Positions 25,815-35,883 of a stretch of 64,000 nt of DNA are shown in pieces. The translations under genes were made by a program, and so were the position numbers. The notes beneath the pieces were generated by a model that saw nothing but the letters and a program-made list of their open reading frames with translations, ran no database searches and had not been told where the DNA came from. The stretch is from Acidobacteriota bacterium (GTDB lineage Bacteria > Acidobacteriota > Blastocatellia > Pyrinomonadales > Pyrinomonadaceae), in NCBI GenBank assembly GCA_025463125.1, contig JAOAPX010000161.1, positions 1-64,000 of the forward strand, read 5' to 3'. Each line of letters starts with the position of its first letter. Positions within the stretch are counted from its first letter, which is position 1.

Positions 25815-28616
25815 ATGATCGACAAAGCGAACAACCAGGAAATTGACCCACGCGAAGGAACGCAGATCGAAGGCGCGCACGAAGCGGCAAATGCTGCCGA
25901 TAATCACCAGGCGAGTCACTGGACGGCGGGCAAAGAAAATATTCGTTCCGAATCCGATATTGTTCGCGAAGCTGTCGAGTCTCCGGGCGGAGCAGACAGC
26001 GCGAAAAAGCAGATACGGCAGGCTAATCTCGCCGAAGCGAGTAATTTTCACGGCGAGCAGCCTCTGGTCGCAAGCTACGAGGGAACCGCTGAAATTCGAC
26101 ACGAGACTCCGGAAGAATTTACAAATTTGCGCGTTACGCGCCCGGAGCGGACAGCCGCAGGGCTTCCCGCAATCATTTCGACGATGCGTCATACGCTGAG
26201 CCGCATGGGCATTATGCGCACGATCCGCACGCTTAAATCGGTAAATCAAAAAGACGGTTTCGATTGCCAGTCGTGCGCCTGGGCTGACCCGGACGGCGAG
26301 CGTCATTTTTTTGAATTCTGCGAAAACGGCGCGAAAGCCGTCGCCGACGAAGCGACTACGAGCCGCGCGACGCCCGAATTTTTCGAGCGCTACAGCGTCG
26401 CCGAGCTTTCGCAAAAGTCTGATTTCTGGCTTAACAAACAAGGTCGAATAACGCATCCGATGATTTTGCGCAAAGGCGCGGCGCATTACGCTCCCGTTTC
26501 GTGGGAAGAAGCCTTTTCGCTGCTTGCCGATGAACTGAACCGGCTCGCGTCGCCCGACGAAGCCGTGTTTTACACTTCGGGCAGAGCTTCGAACGAATCG
26601 GCTTTTTTGTACCAGCTTTTCGTTCGTCAATACGGCACGAATAATTTGCCCGACTGCTCGAATATGTGCCATGAATCGAGCGGAACGGCTTTGACCGAAA
26701 GCATCGGAATCGGCAAAGGCACCGTCACGCTCGAAGATTTCGACAAATGCGATTTGATTATCATTCTCGGGCAAAATCCGGGCACGAATCACCCGCGAAT
26801 GCTGACTTCGCTCGAAAACGCGAAACGCAACGGCGCTAAAATTCTAACGATCAATCCGCTGCCCGAAGCCGGGCTGCTCGGCGTCGTCAATCCGAACCCG
26901 CAGGAATATAAAAACCCTCTGAAATTTCCGCTGGTCGTTTTAGGCAATCAATCGACGCCGCTTTCGGATCTTCATCTTCCGGTTCGCATAAACGGCGATA
27001 TGGCTGTCTTAAAAGGAATGATGAAATATATGCTCGCTCAAGAAGCGGCGCATCCGGGCTCGGTTCTCGATACCGGTTTTATCGAGCGTGACACGGCGGG
27101 ATTCGAAGAATTCCGGGCGAATCTCGAAAAGGCGAATTGGTACGACATCGTCGAGCAAAGCGGCGTCAGCCGTGAACTGATCGAACGCGCCGCCGCGCTT
27201 TACATAAAATCGAACCGCGTGATTACGTGCTGGGCGATGGGCTTGACGCAGCATAAAAACGCGGTCGGCACGATTCAGGAAATCGCCAATCTGCATTTTA
27301 TGCGCGGCAATATCGGCAAGGAAGGCGCGGGATTATGCCCGGTTCGCGGTCATTCGAACGTGCAGGGCGATAGAACCGTCGGCATCTGGGAGCGCCCGCG
27401 CGAAGAGTTTTTAAAGGCGCTCGACGAGGAATTTAAGTTTACGGCTCCGCGCAAGCACGGCTACGACACGGTCGAATCGATCAAGGCGATGCATGTCGGA
27501 AGAGCGAAGGTTTTCTTTGCTCTCGGCGGCAATTTTCTTTCCGCGTCGCCCGATACGGAATACACGGCGCACGCTCTTCGGCGCTGCTCTTTAACGGCGC
27601 AAATCATCACGAAACTTAACCGAACGGCTTTGATTGCCGGCGAGCAGGCGCTGATTCTGCCTTGTCTCGGGCGCTCGGAAAAAGATTTTCAAGCGGGCGG
27701 CGAGCAGTTTATTTCGTGCGAAAACACGATGGGCGTCGTGCAGATGTCGAAAGGAATTCTCGAACCGGCTTCGGAACATCTGCGCAGCGAGCCCTGGATC
27801 GTCGCGCGGCTTGCAAAAGCCGTTTTAGGCGCTAAATCAACGGTCGATTGGGACGCGTTGGTCGCAGATTACGACTATATCCGCGGCAAAATCGAACGAA
27901 CGATTCCCGGCTTTGAAAATTACAACGAGCGCGTTCGCCGCGGCGGCGGTTTTTACCTGCCGAACGGTCCGCGCGAAAACGTCTTCCCGACGGCGACCGG
28001 CAAAGCCAATTTTACCGTTCACGAATTACCGATTCATAAAATCGCGCACGGCGAGCTGATTATGATGACCATCAGGACTCACGACCAGTTTAATACGACG
28101 ATTTACGGGCTCGAGGATCGTTACCGGGGCGTTCACAACGAGCGGCGCGTGATTTTGATGAACCCGGCGGATATGATCGAGCGCAATCTGGAAAGCGGGC
28201 AAGTTGTAGACATAACCAGTCATTTCGACGACAACGTCGAACGCAAAGCGCGGCATTTTATCGTCGTCCCGTATGACATTCCGCGCCGCTGCGCCGCCAC
28301 GTATTACCCGGAAACAAACGTTTTGGTTCCGATCGGAAGCACCGCAGACCGCAGCAATACGCCGGTTTCCAAATTTATCCGCATAACGGTCGCGCCGCAC
28401 AAAACAAAACCGGGCGAGCCGTCGATCGTCGGCAAATTCGATTACGATTACGTCGACGGCTACGCGCAGAAAAAAGCCGAACCGAGTTTAAGCCGCCGGG
28501 CAACCGACGGTTTGCTCGGCATAGTAAATCTCGAACACACGGTCGGAATTGCCGTCTGGGCGACGATCATCGGGGCGGTATTAAAAGGAATCTACGATTC
28601 GCAGGCGGGAGGATAA
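25815..28616 (+). CDS. FdhF/YdeP-type molybdopterin oxidoreductase
   Basis: A 933-residue catalytic subunit in the bis-MGD family. The YdeP-type N-terminal signature is GFDCQSCAWADP with a further Cys in EFCENGAKA. The cofactor domain shows YTSGRASNESAFLYQ, DCSNMCHESSG, LGQNPGTNHPRM and MGLTQHKNAVGTIQ. A C-terminal dinucleotide domain has RTHDQFNTTIYG. About 115 polar residues precede the catalytic domain, unusually long, and a hydrophobic stretch near 905-925 could touch the membrane. E. coli YdeP is linked to acid resistance; the substrate here is unknown. No iron-sulfur or cytochrome subunit is adjacent. Confidence 0.9.
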   Translation: MIDKANNQEIDPREGTQIEGAHEAANAADNHQASHWTAGKENIRSESDIVREAVESPGGADSAKKQIRQANLAEASNFHGEQPLVASYEGTAEIRHETPEEFTNLRVTRPERTAAGLPAIISTMRHTLSRMGIMRTIRTLKSVNQKDGFDCQSCAWADPDGERHFFEFCENGAKAVADEATTSRATPEFFERYSVAELSQKSDFWLNKQGRITHPMILRKGAAHYAPVSWEEAFSLLADELNRLASPDEAVFYTSGRASNESAFLYQLFVRQYGTNNLPDCSNMCHESSGTALTESIGIGKGTVTLEDFDKCDLIIILGQNPGTNHPRMLTSLENAKRNGAKILTINPLPEAGLLGVVNPNPQEYKNPLKFPLVVLGNQSTPLSDLHLPVRINGDMAVLKGMMKYMLAQEAAHPGSVLDTGFIERDTAGFEEFRANLEKANWYDIVEQSGVSRELIERAAALYIKSNRVITCWAMGLTQHKNAVGTIQEIANLHFMRGNIGKEGAGLCPVRGHSNVQGDRTVGIWERPREEFLKALDEEFKFTAPRKHGYDTVESIKAMHVGRAKVFFALGGNFLSASPDTEYTAHALRRCSLTAQIITKLNRTALIAGEQALILPCLGRSEKDFQAGGEQFISCENTMGVVQMSKGILEPASEHLRSEPWIVARLAKAVLGAKSTVDWDALVADYDYIRGKIERTIPGFENYNERVRRGGGFYLPNGPRENVFPTATGKANFTVHELPIHKIAHGELIMMTIRTHDQFNTTIYGLEDRYRGVHNERRVILMNPADMIERNLESGQVVDITSHFDDNVERKARHFIVVPYDIPRRCAATYYPETNVLVPIGSTADRSNTPVSKFIRITVAPHKTKPGEPSIVGKFDYDYVDGYAQKKAEPSLSRRATDGLLGIVNLEHTVGIAVWATIIGAVLKGIYDSQAGG

Positions 28617-28743
28617 AAAGGCGTGTTTTGTGCCGACGCGCGAAAACTTCGTAAAAATATTCGACAGTTCTTTTTTAATTTTTAATGTGAAAATTTTAAG
28701 GTGAAAAGATTCTGTTCACTGCTCTTTATATTTTTTGCATTTA

Positions 28744-29379
28744 ATGTTTGACGGTTATATTTTAATCGGCGGCAGATCGAGCCGTATGAAAACGGATAAA
28801 TTCCGGCTTCGTTTGGGCGAAGCGACTTTTGCCGAACGCGCTTTCGCGGCGCTGCGTAAAATTGCCGGCGAGCGCGTTTACTTCGTTTGCGCCGAAAACC
28901 AGGTAAAAGAAACGCACGGGCAATTGCCCGTCAATGCGCGTGCAATTGCCGATTCGGTTCCGGGGAAAGCGGCGATCGGCGGAATTTACACGGCTTTAGC
29001 AAATTCGAAAAGCGAATGGACGGCGGTTTTGGCGTGCGATTACCCGTTTGTGAACGCGGATTTATTCGCGCGGCTGGCTGAAATATCCGATTCGGTGAAG
29101 CGTGACGTTTCGGCGATCGTCACGCTTCAGCCCGGCGGCAGAGTTCAGCCGCTTTGCGCGATTTACCGGACAAGCGATTGCATTAAAGCCGCAAAACAAT
29201 TGATCGAAAGCAACTGTGTTCCGCCGGCGCGCCGTTTGGCGGAAAACGTTTCGACGCGGTTTGTAAAGTTTGCGGAAATAGCAGATCTGCCCGGCGCCGA
29301 ATCCTTTTTTATAAACGTCAATACGCCTGAAGAATATACCGAAGCGCAAAAGATTTTCCGGCAAATGCCGCATAAGTAA
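28744..29379 (+). CDS. mobA: MobA, molybdenum cofactor guanylyltransferase
   Basis: Adds GMP to molybdopterin to make MGD, the cofactor of the enzyme upstream. The nucleotide-binding motif is LIGGRSSRMKTDK (family LxGGxSxRMGxDK, with the usual Gly replaced by Lys). Further motifs are DSVPGKAAIGGIYTAL and LACDYPFVN. The ATG at 28744 places the motif at the expected distance from the N-terminus. It lies 127 bp after the oxidoreductase, with fdhD at the other end of the cluster. Confidence 0.9.
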   Translation: MFDGYILIGGRSSRMKTDKFRLRLGEATFAERAFAALRKIAGERVYFVCAENQVKETHGQLPVNARAIADSVPGKAAIGGIYTALANSKSEWTAVLACDYPFVNADLFARLAEISDSVKRDVSAIVTLQPGGRVQPLCAIYRTSDCIKAAKQLIESNCVPPARRLAENVSTRFVKFAEIADLPGAESFFINVNTPEEYTEAQKIFRQMPHK

Positions 29380-29515
29380 AGAATTTCGCTGTGTCCCGTC
29401 GTTTAGTTTCAAAGCAATCGCAAGCCTGTTCAAACCCTGCTTGATTACCCTCGCGCAACTTCGCTATACTCATTTATTAACCGCTTGGATGTAGTTAAAC
29501 TTTCTGCCTTTTCTC

Positions 29516-31309
29516 ATGGAACAATTACTGAAAAAGTATTTCGGATACGACGCGTTTCGTCCTTTGCAAAAAGAGATTATCGACGCCGTTTTAAACCGAA
29601 AAGACGCGCTCGTGCTGATGCCGACCGGCGGCGGGAAATCTCTGTGTTTTCAATTGCCGGCTTTGATGCTTCCGGGCGTGACGATTGTTATTTCGCCGCT
29701 TATCGCTTTAATGAAAGATCAGGTCGACAGTTTGCGCGCAAACGGCGTCGCGGCTGAATATATCAACAGCTCATCGACGGCGGCGGCGAATTCCGATGTA
29801 ATGAAGCGGTTAAGAAAAGGCGAAGTGAAAATCGTTTACGTCGCGCCCGAGCGCCTCGCTTTAGCTGACTTTCAAAACTTTTTGAAAACGATCAACGTCA
29901 GCCTGTTCGCCATCGATGAAGCGCATTGCATCTCGCAATGGGGACACGATTTTCGCCCCGAATACAGAAGCTTAAACGTTTTGCGCAGAAATTTCCCGGA
30001 AGTTCCGATGATCGCTTTAACGGCGACGGCGACGGAAAAAGTTCAGGAAGATATCGTCCAGCAGCTGCGCGTCACCGAGCCGCAAATTTTCTTAACCAGC
30101 TTTAATCGCCCGAATTTAACTTACAGCGTTTTGCCGAAACGCGATGCTTTTCAATCGACCGTCAGCCTTTTGCGCGAGCATGCCGGGCAATCGGCAATTA
30201 TTTATTGTTTTTCGCGCAACGAAACCGAAGTTTTATCGGAAAAGCTGCGCGCCGACGGCTTTAAATCCCTCGCTTATCACGCGGGAATGTCAGCCGATGA
30301 GCGCAGCGCGGTTCAGGATAAATTTATCGGCGGCGCGACGCACATCATCACCGCGACCATCGCCTTCGGAATGGGCATCGACAAGCCGGACGTGCGGCTC
30401 GTCGTGCATTACAATATGCCGAAAACCCTGGAAGGCTATTACCAGGAAACCGGTCGCGCGGGCAGGGACGGCTTGCCGAGCAAATGCGTTTTGTTTTTTT
30501 CCGTCGCCGATAAATATAAATATTCGACCTTTATCAACGAGATGAGCGATGAGGAAGAGCGCAAAAAAGCGAACGTGCAGCTCGATCAAATCTTTCGTTT
30601 CTGCGCGCTGACGACCTGCCGGCGCAAGCATCTGCTCGAATATTTCGGCGAAAAAGCCGATTCGGTAGAATGCGCGACGTGCGACAATTGCCAAAGCCCG
30701 GTCGAGCTTTTCGACGCGACGATCGACAGCCAGAAAATTATGTCGGCGGTCGTTCGCACCGGTCAGCGCTACGGGAAAGGTTATATTATCGATGTTTTGC
30801 GCGGTAAAGACGACGAAAAGATCAAGGCGCGCAGGCACGAGGAATTGACGGTGTTCGGCATTATGCGCGATCAATCCGTTCATCAGCTGAGCCAGCTTTT
30901 CGATTTTCTGCTCGAGCGCGGGCTTCTGGCGATGGTCGGCGATAAGTACCCGATTATACAGCTTGCGCCCGACGGCTTAACAATTTTGAAAAATCGCGAA
31001 TCGATCGCTTTGCCCAAGCCGCGCGAAAAAAGCAAAACAAGGGAAAAACCGCAAAAAGCAAAAGGCAATCTGCCGTATGACGAGGATTTGTTTCAGGAGC
31101 TGCGCCAGCTTCGCCGTTCAATCGCCGCCGAACAAAACGTACCGCCTTATATTATTTTCGGCGACGTTTCGCTGCAGGCGATGGCGCGAAGCGTTCCGAC
31201 GAGCCGCGGCAGTTTCGCGCAGATTCACGGCGTCGGCGAACGCAAGCTCGATCAATACGGCGACCAATTTTTAAAGGTCATCAACGATTACGTTTCGACC
31301 GCCGCATAA
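29516..31309 (+). CDS. recQ: ATP-dependent DNA helicase RecQ
   Basis: A 3'-5' DNA helicase in recombination and fork repair. Motif I TGGGKS (37-42), DEAH (134-137) in DEAHCISQWGHDFRPEY, motif V/VI TIAFGMGIDKPDVR and QETGRAGRDG. The RQC zinc site is formed by C residues in TTCRR and CATCDNC (about 365-390). A C-terminal HRDC domain (about 515-597) ends the protein. Length (597) and order match RecQ. It is monocistronic. Confidence 0.94.
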   Translation: MEQLLKKYFGYDAFRPLQKEIIDAVLNRKDALVLMPTGGGKSLCFQLPALMLPGVTIVISPLIALMKDQVDSLRANGVAAEYINSSSTAAANSDVMKRLRKGEVKIVYVAPERLALADFQNFLKTINVSLFAIDEAHCISQWGHDFRPEYRSLNVLRRNFPEVPMIALTATATEKVQEDIVQQLRVTEPQIFLTSFNRPNLTYSVLPKRDAFQSTVSLLREHAGQSAIIYCFSRNETEVLSEKLRADGFKSLAYHAGMSADERSAVQDKFIGGATHIITATIAFGMGIDKPDVRLVVHYNMPKTLEGYYQETGRAGRDGLPSKCVLFFSVADKYKYSTFINEMSDEEERKKANVQLDQIFRFCALTTCRRKHLLEYFGEKADSVECATCDNCQSPVELFDATIDSQKIMSAVVRTGQRYGKGYIIDVLRGKDDEKIKARRHEELTVFGIMRDQSVHQLSQLFDFLLERGLLAMVGDKYPIIQLAPDGLTILKNRESIALPKPREKSKTREKPQKAKGNLPYDEDLFQELRQLRRSIAAEQNVPPYIIFGDVSLQAMARSVPTSRGSFAQIHGVGERKLDQYGDQFLKVINDYVSTAA

Positions 31310-31339
31310 ATTTCAAACGGCAATCGAAACGTAATTTTC

Positions 31340-32149
31340 TCAAAACAGGGTATCAAGCTGGCTGAGCTGAGCGGCATCGCAATCGATGCGGCTCATAACC
31401 GATTTTTCGAGCGCGAAATATTCGCGCCTTGATTGTTCAGTCATTTTCAAATCAAACTGATCGCGCGCGTTTTTTGCTTTGACGAATTCGTAATACATAA
31501 AAAAGTCGTTATCGACCGTGCAGTCATCGTGGCAATGATTATCGAAAATAATCTCGTATTTAACGCCCGGTTCCCGCTTTATCGTGTGCGCCGGGATGTT
31601 GTCTATTTCTAAAACCACTTCTCCGCTGTCAGTATCCGGCGAAAACTTCATCTCACCGCCGACAATTTCGCCGATCGTTCCTAAATTCCACGAAACACCC
31701 GGATTTGCGTGATTATACAAAGTGTATCTCATCGTCGTCAGCTGCTCGGTGTAAAGCATCGCGTCCGGCACGGCGAGCAAAATTTTATTTTTATTTTCTA
31801 TTACTTCGACGCCATCGGCATGCGTCAGCGTTTTATCTTCTAAATCCACGAAGTAGCGAAAATCACGATCGTCATTGTTTTGACGCTGAAACCAGTTAAA
31901 GCCGTTTTCTCCTGCAAAATACGGGTGTTCGGGCATCACGGTGTTTGTCGTCAGAAAATTGATGGTCTGCCCGACGGAAACCGGAATCGGCACGGCTTCG
32001 CTATCGCCGACCTTTTGGACAAAAACTTTCAGCAGATGTTTATCTACCTGCGGAAGTAAAAATTCCCAGCGAGCACGAGCCTTGTTATAACAGCACAAAG
32101 CCAAGCCGTAAACGAGTATTCTGACATCCGCATCGGGATCTACAGGCAT
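31340..32149 (-). CDS. Unknown protein, third gene of the CHAT cassette
   Basis: A 269-residue protein with no recognised domain, signal peptide or membrane helix. It contains a His/Cys/Asp cluster (DNHCHDDCTVDND, about residues 206-218) that could bind metal, a CC pair (residues 19-20) and a charged C-terminal helix with EQSRREYFALEKSVMSRID. The composition suggests a soluble beta-rich protein. A good AGGAG lies 9 nt before the ATG. It lies 37 bp after the TPR-CHAT gene on the same strand, so it is probably co-expressed and could be the target or effector of the CHAT protease. Confidence 0.6.
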   Translation of the reverse strand: MPVDPDADVRILVYGLALCCYNKARARWEFLLPQVDKHLLKVFVQKVGDSEAVPIPVSVGQTINFLTTNTVMPEHPYFAGENGFNWFQRQNNDDRDFRYFVDLEDKTLTHADGVEVIENKNKILLAVPDAMLYTEQLTTMRYTLYNHANPGVSWNLGTIGEIVGGEMKFSPDTDSGEVVLEIDNIPAHTIKREPGVKYEIIFDNHCHDDCTVDNDFFMYYEFVKAKNARDQFDLKMTEQSRREYFALEKSVMSRIDCDAAQLSQLDTLF

Positions 32150-32186
32150 ATTTTTTTTCTCCTAATTGTATTTGTTTAGACCAGAA

Positions 32187-35100
32187 CTAGATTTCCCCGC
32201 CGAGGGTCATAAAAGCAGCCCAGTAATACGGGTGGCGGTATTTGCCGTCGCTCGCGTTCATAATTTCGATTTGCGCGCGGCGAAGAGATTCCGTTGCCGA
32301 AAGATTTCCGGTTTTCCGGTAACGGTGAAAGAGAATCATCAAATCGGCGGTCGCGCCGGACTCTACTTCCCAAAAACTGGCGACGACCTGCGGAACGCCG
32401 GCGGCGAGAAACGCGCGCGCCGCTCCGATCATTCCTTCTCCGGCGTAATAATCTTCAACACCGGTTCGGCAGGCGGAGAGAATTACGAGTTTTGTTTTTT
32501 TTAGTTTTTCTCCTGCAAGCTCGCGGTTGAAAAGCACGCCCCGATTTTCGCCGTTTCCGGAACGACCGGTTTCCGGTACCGAGTTGAGGATAAAACCCGA
32601 ACGCATCGGCGAATGTTCATCGACGACGTAATGACCGGCAAAATGCATTACGGATGCCTGCCGCAGATGCTTTTTAAATGATTCTTTCGTGGCTTGTTTT
32701 CCGGCGAGAATAACCGGAGATCGATAAAGTTTGCCGATTTCTTCGGCTTCCCGGCGCGCGTCCGGCAAATCCGGCAAGTTCGAATAAACGGTTTTATCGA
32801 ATGACGGATTGCCGACGGCGAGCAGGCTTTCGGGCAGATTTTTTTCGAGGCTTTTTCTAAGATTGTTCGAGCTTAAAAGATACGTGTTGGCGCTCGGCGC
32901 AAAAAATACGCTGTAATCGGAAATCAGTCTTTTTTTCGATCCGGGCGCGATCAGCGCTGAAAAAGAAAGCCGGAATAAAAACTTGTCGGGAACGATCGCC
33001 AGTTTCTTATACGGACTTAAACGACCGGCGACCGGACTTATTAAAATATTGTAGAGCTCTTCGGCGAGCATTGATTCGGCGTCGCCCGCAGCGGCGTCTT
33101 TATTTGAGATAAGAGCGGAATAGTCGAGGACCTTTTTTTGCAAATCCGCGATTGGAATAACAGTTTGCCCGATTGCCAGATCGTCGTTTGAAACGAGCCA
33201 GACGAGAACTTTGCCGGGCAAAACCGAATATTGCAGAATCTGCACGGTTTCCGGAATATCGCGTCGAAAGTCATTTACGCGGCGCGGCTGCGAAACGACG
33301 TTTGCAGAACTTGCCGCACTCGTTTTAACGGTTTCCGGCGCGGCGCGGCTATTTAACAGATCAAGCAAAGAACGCGAAAGCGATTGCTCTGTATAATCGT
33401 AAGCTTGCTCGTAATTTCCTTTTTCGTATTCGTAATCGACGGCAAGATCGTAAACGCTCTGCTCGCGGTCGAAAAAGTGATTGCGCGTCTGCTCTTCGAT
33501 GATCGTTTCGCGGTTGCGCTCGAAAATCCGCAAAACGATCGGCAATTCCGTCGCGACCGCTTCGTTATTCTGCGATTCGGCGTAACAGAGCAGGCGTCCT
33601 TTGCGCGCTTCGTATTCCTCAAGCCGAAATTCCATCGAGCTTAAGCTCTCGATCACGCCGTCGTAAAAACTAATCGCCTGCGCGCAATCGCCGGTTTCGC
33701 GCTTAAAATGCCCGATCTGCACTTCCGTGTAGTTGAGCAGTCTTTTGCGAGTCGGCTCATCGCTTTGCGCCCCGGCTGTGCGGCGGCTTTCTTCGATATA
33801 AAACCACGCTTCTTCGAATCTTCCGCGCGCTTTATTGATTATCCCGAGCGTTAAATCCGAGATGTGAATCAAGGTCGGGTCCTGCAAAGATTGCGCAACT
33901 TCGATGGCGTCGGCTTCGAAAGCGGCGGCGGCGGCGTAAAGACCGCGCGAGTAAAAAACTTCAGCGGAAAAAAAAGATTTTCGCCATAGCTGCCGCAAAC
34001 TTTTCTGCGAGGCGTCATCAAACGCAAAGGCACGCTCAAAATAATATAAAGCGTTGTTTGAATCGTTTAATTGATAATAAACATCAGCCAGCTGCAAAAG
34101 AACTTTTTCAGTCAGATAATCGTCGGAGATTTCTTCGGCGAGTGCTAACGATTGTTTATTTAACTCGACGATCCGCGCGTAGTCGCGGCTGCCGTAATAC
34201 GCGTCGACAGCTTTGCTGAGCGCCTGCGCCCGCAGCCACTTGTAGTTTCTCGCCGCGCTGAAATCCGCCAAACCGTTTAATATTCCAGTGCTTTCGCGCA
34301 CCTCATCGAGCTGAAAGCGGCAATATCCAATCCAGTAATCGAGAAGTTTCGCTTCAAGAGAATTGTTTGCCCGCGCCAGAAGTTTCTGCGCTTGCTGAAA
34401 TTCCGCAAGCGCTTCGGCGTATTTCGATTTCAAACAGAAATTGTAACCGTTTTTAACGGCAAAATGCGCCTTGCCGAGCAGTGAAAGCTCCGCCTCGGAA
34501 GCGCCTTCATAATAATCGCCGACTTCTCGCCAAAAAGCGTCGCCGCTGCGCGTTTCTTCGAGCGCCCCGGCGTATTTCAACGCTTCGAGCCTTTGAGCCG
34601 CTTCCACCGGACGGTTTTGCAAATGAGCTTCAACAAATAAAAAAGCAAGCTGTTGAGGTACCAGCTTGCCTGTAATCATTTCGCGATTCCGACTTATAAT
34701 TTTATAGGCGCGATCCGCGTCCCGAATCAGAAAAGCCTTCGTGTATTCCTCTGTAACTTCTTCAGCCGTTCGGCTTTCCTGGTTCTGAGATTCGATGCGC
34801 TTAAGATTATTTCTCGCTTCTTCCGCCCATGGAGAATCGCTGTCGAGCCGCAGATATTCTTTCCAGGCGACTGCCGCCTGTCCGGGCAAATTCAAAGCTT
34901 CCAGGTTTAAAGCCTTGTTAAAACGCGCTGCCCGAGATGCCGGATCAAACTTAATCGCTTCTTCAAAAAACTCGAGAGCTTTAGCGGCTGTCTCGATTCT
35001 GCCGGCGGCATCGTCCGGCAAACTCTTGCTTTTTTCCAGGTAAGCCGTGCCTAAATCATTTAACGCGCCCGCGTTTTCAGGAGATAGTTTTTGGGATTTC

Positions 35101-35870
35101 TCAAGCTGCGCGAGCGCCTGGTCAAAATCCTTTTTCAATAAATAAAGGCGTCCGAGCGCGTGCAAAGTTTCGGCGTTCGGATTTTCCGCCGCATCGTCGA
35201 GAAGAATTCTTTCAGCCCGGTTGCGTTCGGTTAGATTGATGCTGTCGCCGAGACCGCCGCGCAGCGCTCCGAGCGGCGCGTAATCGATGTCTGAAATGCG
35301 AGCTTGCAGCGGGCGCTCTGTTTTATAAGCTTTATTGAGCGAAGATAGGGCAAGCTCGGTTTCCGAGCCGGTAAACGGCAATTTCCAGACGGCAAATGCG
35401 GCGATGAGCAAAACGACGCCGGTGAAAACAACCGGCAACGGGCGTAAAAACCAATTTCCGAACAAGCCCGGCTGCGCGCTGTCTTCTTTTATCACCGGCA
35501 CGGGTTCGGCTGTTTGCAGTTCGAAATCGCTCGATCCGCCGGCGTGAATCGAAGCCGCCTGTTCGTTTACGTATTTGCGCAGTGATTTGGCAAACTCAAC
35601 TCTTTTCCGCATCCGTCCGGAACGCGAAAGATATTTTTCGAACGTTTCGCTTTCCGCCGGATCGAGTTCGCCGTCGGCGTATTCCTGCGCCAATTCCGTT
35701 TCTTCCAATTCCAGCTGCTGATAAAAATCCTCGTCGCTCATCAGCCGCGCTTCAAGCTTCTCCCTCTCCGCCTCGCAAGCGATTCCGCCGAGAAGATATT
35801 CGCGTAAAGCTTTATTTTTATCTGTCTTTTCAGGCATTTTCAGTCTTAAAATTCTTTGCTGCACTTCCAT
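32187..35870 (-). CDS. Membrane TPR-CHAT protease with anti-sigma-like head
   Basis: A protein of about 1,230 residues. The N-terminal part (about 20-115) resembles anti-sigma heads in Acidobacteriota, with LREYLLGGIACEAEREKLE and SDEDFYQQLELEETELAQEYADGEL. One membrane helix follows (about 144-164). TPR-like repeats fill most of the middle (about 225-340 and 470-800). The last 330 residues are a CHAT domain of caspase fold with the likely dyad His (HFAGHYV) and Cys (LVILSACRTG). The start is uncertain: an in-frame GTG at 35897 and an ATG at 35837 are alternatives. The head starts 13-47 bp downstream of the sigma gene, so the pair is coupled. Confidence 0.87.
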   Translation of the reverse strand: MEVQQRILRLKMPEKTDKNKALREYLLGGIACEAEREKLEARLMSDEDFYQQLELEETELAQEYADGELDPAESETFEKYLSRSGRMRKRVEFAKSLRKYVNEQAASIHAGGSSDFELQTAEPVPVIKEDSAQPGLFGNWFLRPLPVVFTGVVLLIAAFAVWKLPFTGSETELALSSLNKAYKTERPLQARISDIDYAPLGALRGGLGDSINLTERNRAERILLDDAAENPNAETLHALGRLYLLKKDFDQALAQLEKSQKLSPENAGALNDLGTAYLEKSKSLPDDAAGRIETAAKALEFFEEAIKFDPASRAARFNKALNLEALNLPGQAAVAWKEYLRLDSDSPWAEEARNNLKRIESQNQESRTAEEVTEEYTKAFLIRDADRAYKIISRNREMITGKLVPQQLAFLFVEAHLQNRPVEAAQRLEALKYAGALEETRSGDAFWREVGDYYEGASEAELSLLGKAHFAVKNGYNFCLKSKYAEALAEFQQAQKLLARANNSLEAKLLDYWIGYCRFQLDEVRESTGILNGLADFSAARNYKWLRAQALSKAVDAYYGSRDYARIVELNKQSLALAEEISDDYLTEKVLLQLADVYYQLNDSNNALYYFERAFAFDDASQKSLRQLWRKSFFSAEVFYSRGLYAAAAAFEADAIEVAQSLQDPTLIHISDLTLGIINKARGRFEEAWFYIEESRRTAGAQSDEPTRKRLLNYTEVQIGHFKRETGDCAQAISFYDGVIESLSSMEFRLEEYEARKGRLLCYAESQNNEAVATELPIVLRIFERNRETIIEEQTRNHFFDREQSVYDLAVDYEYEKGNYEQAYDYTEQSLSRSLLDLLNSRAAPETVKTSAASSANVVSQPRRVNDFRRDIPETVQILQYSVLPGKVLVWLVSNDDLAIGQTVIPIADLQKKVLDYSALISNKDAAAGDAESMLAEELYNILISPVAGRLSPYKKLAIVPDKFLFRLSFSALIAPGSKKRLISDYSVFFAPSANTYLLSSNNLRKSLEKNLPESLLAVGNPSFDKTVYSNLPDLPDARREAEEIGKLYRSPVILAGKQATKESFKKHLRQASVMHFAGHYVVDEHSPMRSGFILNSVPETGRSGNGENRGVLFNRELAGEKLKKTKLVILSACRTGVEDYYAGEGMIGAARAFLAAGVPQVVASFWEVESGATADLMILFHRYRKTGNLSATESLRRAQIEIMNASDGKYRHPYYWAAFMTLGGEI

Positions 35871-35883
35871 ATGCAAAAAGAGG

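Noticed and set aside
25236-26792. Long open frame of 518 codons on the minus strand
   Set aside because: It lies antisense to fdhD and the molybdoenzyme, both of which have clear family motifs. Its composition (rich in Arg, Phe and Ala) is what a shadow of GC-rich coding sequence gives.
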